Positions 63,564 through 64,000 of a stretch of 64,000 nt of DNA are shown one piece after another. The position numbers and the translations under genes were made by a program. Location: positions 574,232-638,231 of the forward strand of contig JADJTH010000001.1 in assembly GCA_016711325.1 (NCBI GenBank). The letters are read 5' to 3'. This DNA comes from Nigerium sp. Its GTDB lineage: Bacteria > Actinomycetota > Actinomycetes > Propionibacteriales > Propionibacteriaceae. Position 1 is the stretch's first letter. The number at the start of each line of letters is the position of its first letter. Below the pieces are notes generated by a model. The model searched no databases, was not told where the DNA came from, and was given only the letters and a program-made list of their open reading frames with translations.

Positions 63564-64000
63564 ATGGCGACCGTTGACGACCTGCTGCGCACCTTGCACC
63601 GCCAAGCCGCCGGACTCCGTCTCGTCGGCGACCCGGACCGGCAGCTACCCGCGCACCTGCGCGGCTGGATGCCGCTGGCGACCAACGCGCTGCGGGTTCT
63701 GGAGCCGCTGGACCCGCGTCCCGATGACCGCGAACTGTACGGACTGCTGCACACCCTCAGCCAAAGCCCCAGCATCCGGCCAGGCCGAATCGATGCTGGA
63801 ATCGCCCGAGTCGCGCTGACTATCGGAGCCCTGGGTGACGTGCTCAACAGCGCCCCCGAGGCTGTCGCACAAGCTGGTCAAGTCCAGCGGTCCAGGCTGC
63901 AAGCCAGCATCCACGCAGCCTTGCACGCGACCGCCCGGAGGACCTTCGATATCGCGTGTGCCGCGGGTCGGGAACGCGCCGGCGACACCGTACGCAAGGT
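63564..64000 (+). CDS. Mobile-element hypothetical protein (partial, 3' end outside window)
   Basis: ATG 63564 opens a frame without a stop to the last base: MATVDDLLRTLHRQAAGLRL, then HLRGWMPLATNALRVLEPLD and ASIHAALHATARRTFDIACA. The start overlaps the end of the preceding (frameshifted) gene. It is helical and Ala/Arg-rich. No domain recognised; the position suggests an integrative-element backbone gene. Confidence 0.6.
   Translation, partial: MATVDDLLRTLHRQAAGLRLVGDPDRQLPAHLRGWMPLATNALRVLEPLDPRPDDRELYGLLHTLSQSPSIRPGRIDAGIARVALTIGALGDVLNSAPEAVAQAGQVQRSRLQASIHAALHATARRTFDIACAAGRERAGDTVRK

Overview
The window is GC-rich, densely coded DNA with GTG starts, a translational T-box leader on ileS, a mycothiol-type enzyme family member, PASTA, DUF1707, DUF2510 and TM2 proteins, and the dnaX-ybaB-recR and aspartate kinase genes of a high-GC Gram-positive. 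I read it as an actinobacterial chromosome, possibly Propionibacteriaceae-like; no rRNA or other decisive marker gives the genus.

Left part, 1-25.4 kb, is core chromosome: the C-terminus of a PASTA penicillin-binding protein, a metallophosphoesterase, tRNA-Pro(CGG), a ROK-regulated sugar ABC importer operon with an SDR dehydrogenase (its binding-protein gene carries an in-frame stop), a PLP decarboxylase, aspartate kinase, an acyltransferase/SGNH protein with a partner lipoprotein hydrolase, ileS with its T-box, an MDR oxidoreductase, a HAD phosphatase, recR, ybaB, dnaX, SRP RNA, a nitrilase-family amidase and tRNA-Ser(GGA). Apart from the binding-protein gene these reading frames are intact.

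From the 3' end of tRNA-Ser to the right edge the DNA is accessory. It opens with a lactococcin-972-type bacteriocin and its ABC/membrane partner. Then comes a patchwork of small modules: a winged-helix/membrane pair, two near-identical copies of a Doc toxin-antitoxin operon damaged in opposite genes, HicAB, an SDR-like protein, an MBL-fold hydrolase, a MarR-controlled module, a DUF2975-HTH fusion, a DUF4238 protein, a small membrane-effector-like operon, a DUF2510 protein, a TM2 protein, broken two-component, MFS, helicase and TetR genes, a TetR/ABC/YhgE-like export module, a GH1 fragment, HigBA and an AlbA-type regulator. A tyrosine integrase follows, cut by an IS3-family element, and then an ArdC-containing mobile-element module runs off the right edge.

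The most interesting signal is in the accessory part. A dispersed repeat with an 18-bp end motif close to AACATCCKSAATTGCCGC and a hairpin core recurs at module borders. Several modules (both Doc operons, HicAB, HigBA, SDR, MBL hydrolase) lie between copies of the motif or of a related ACTCGCTCATGCCGC border, and several truncated genes start next to one. The layout resembles a cassette array, but it lacks classical integron attC cores and no integron integrase is in view. Frameshifts are frequent from 30 to 64 kb and were not noticed in the core part, which suggests real decay of the island, although sequencing error at homopolymers is not excluded.
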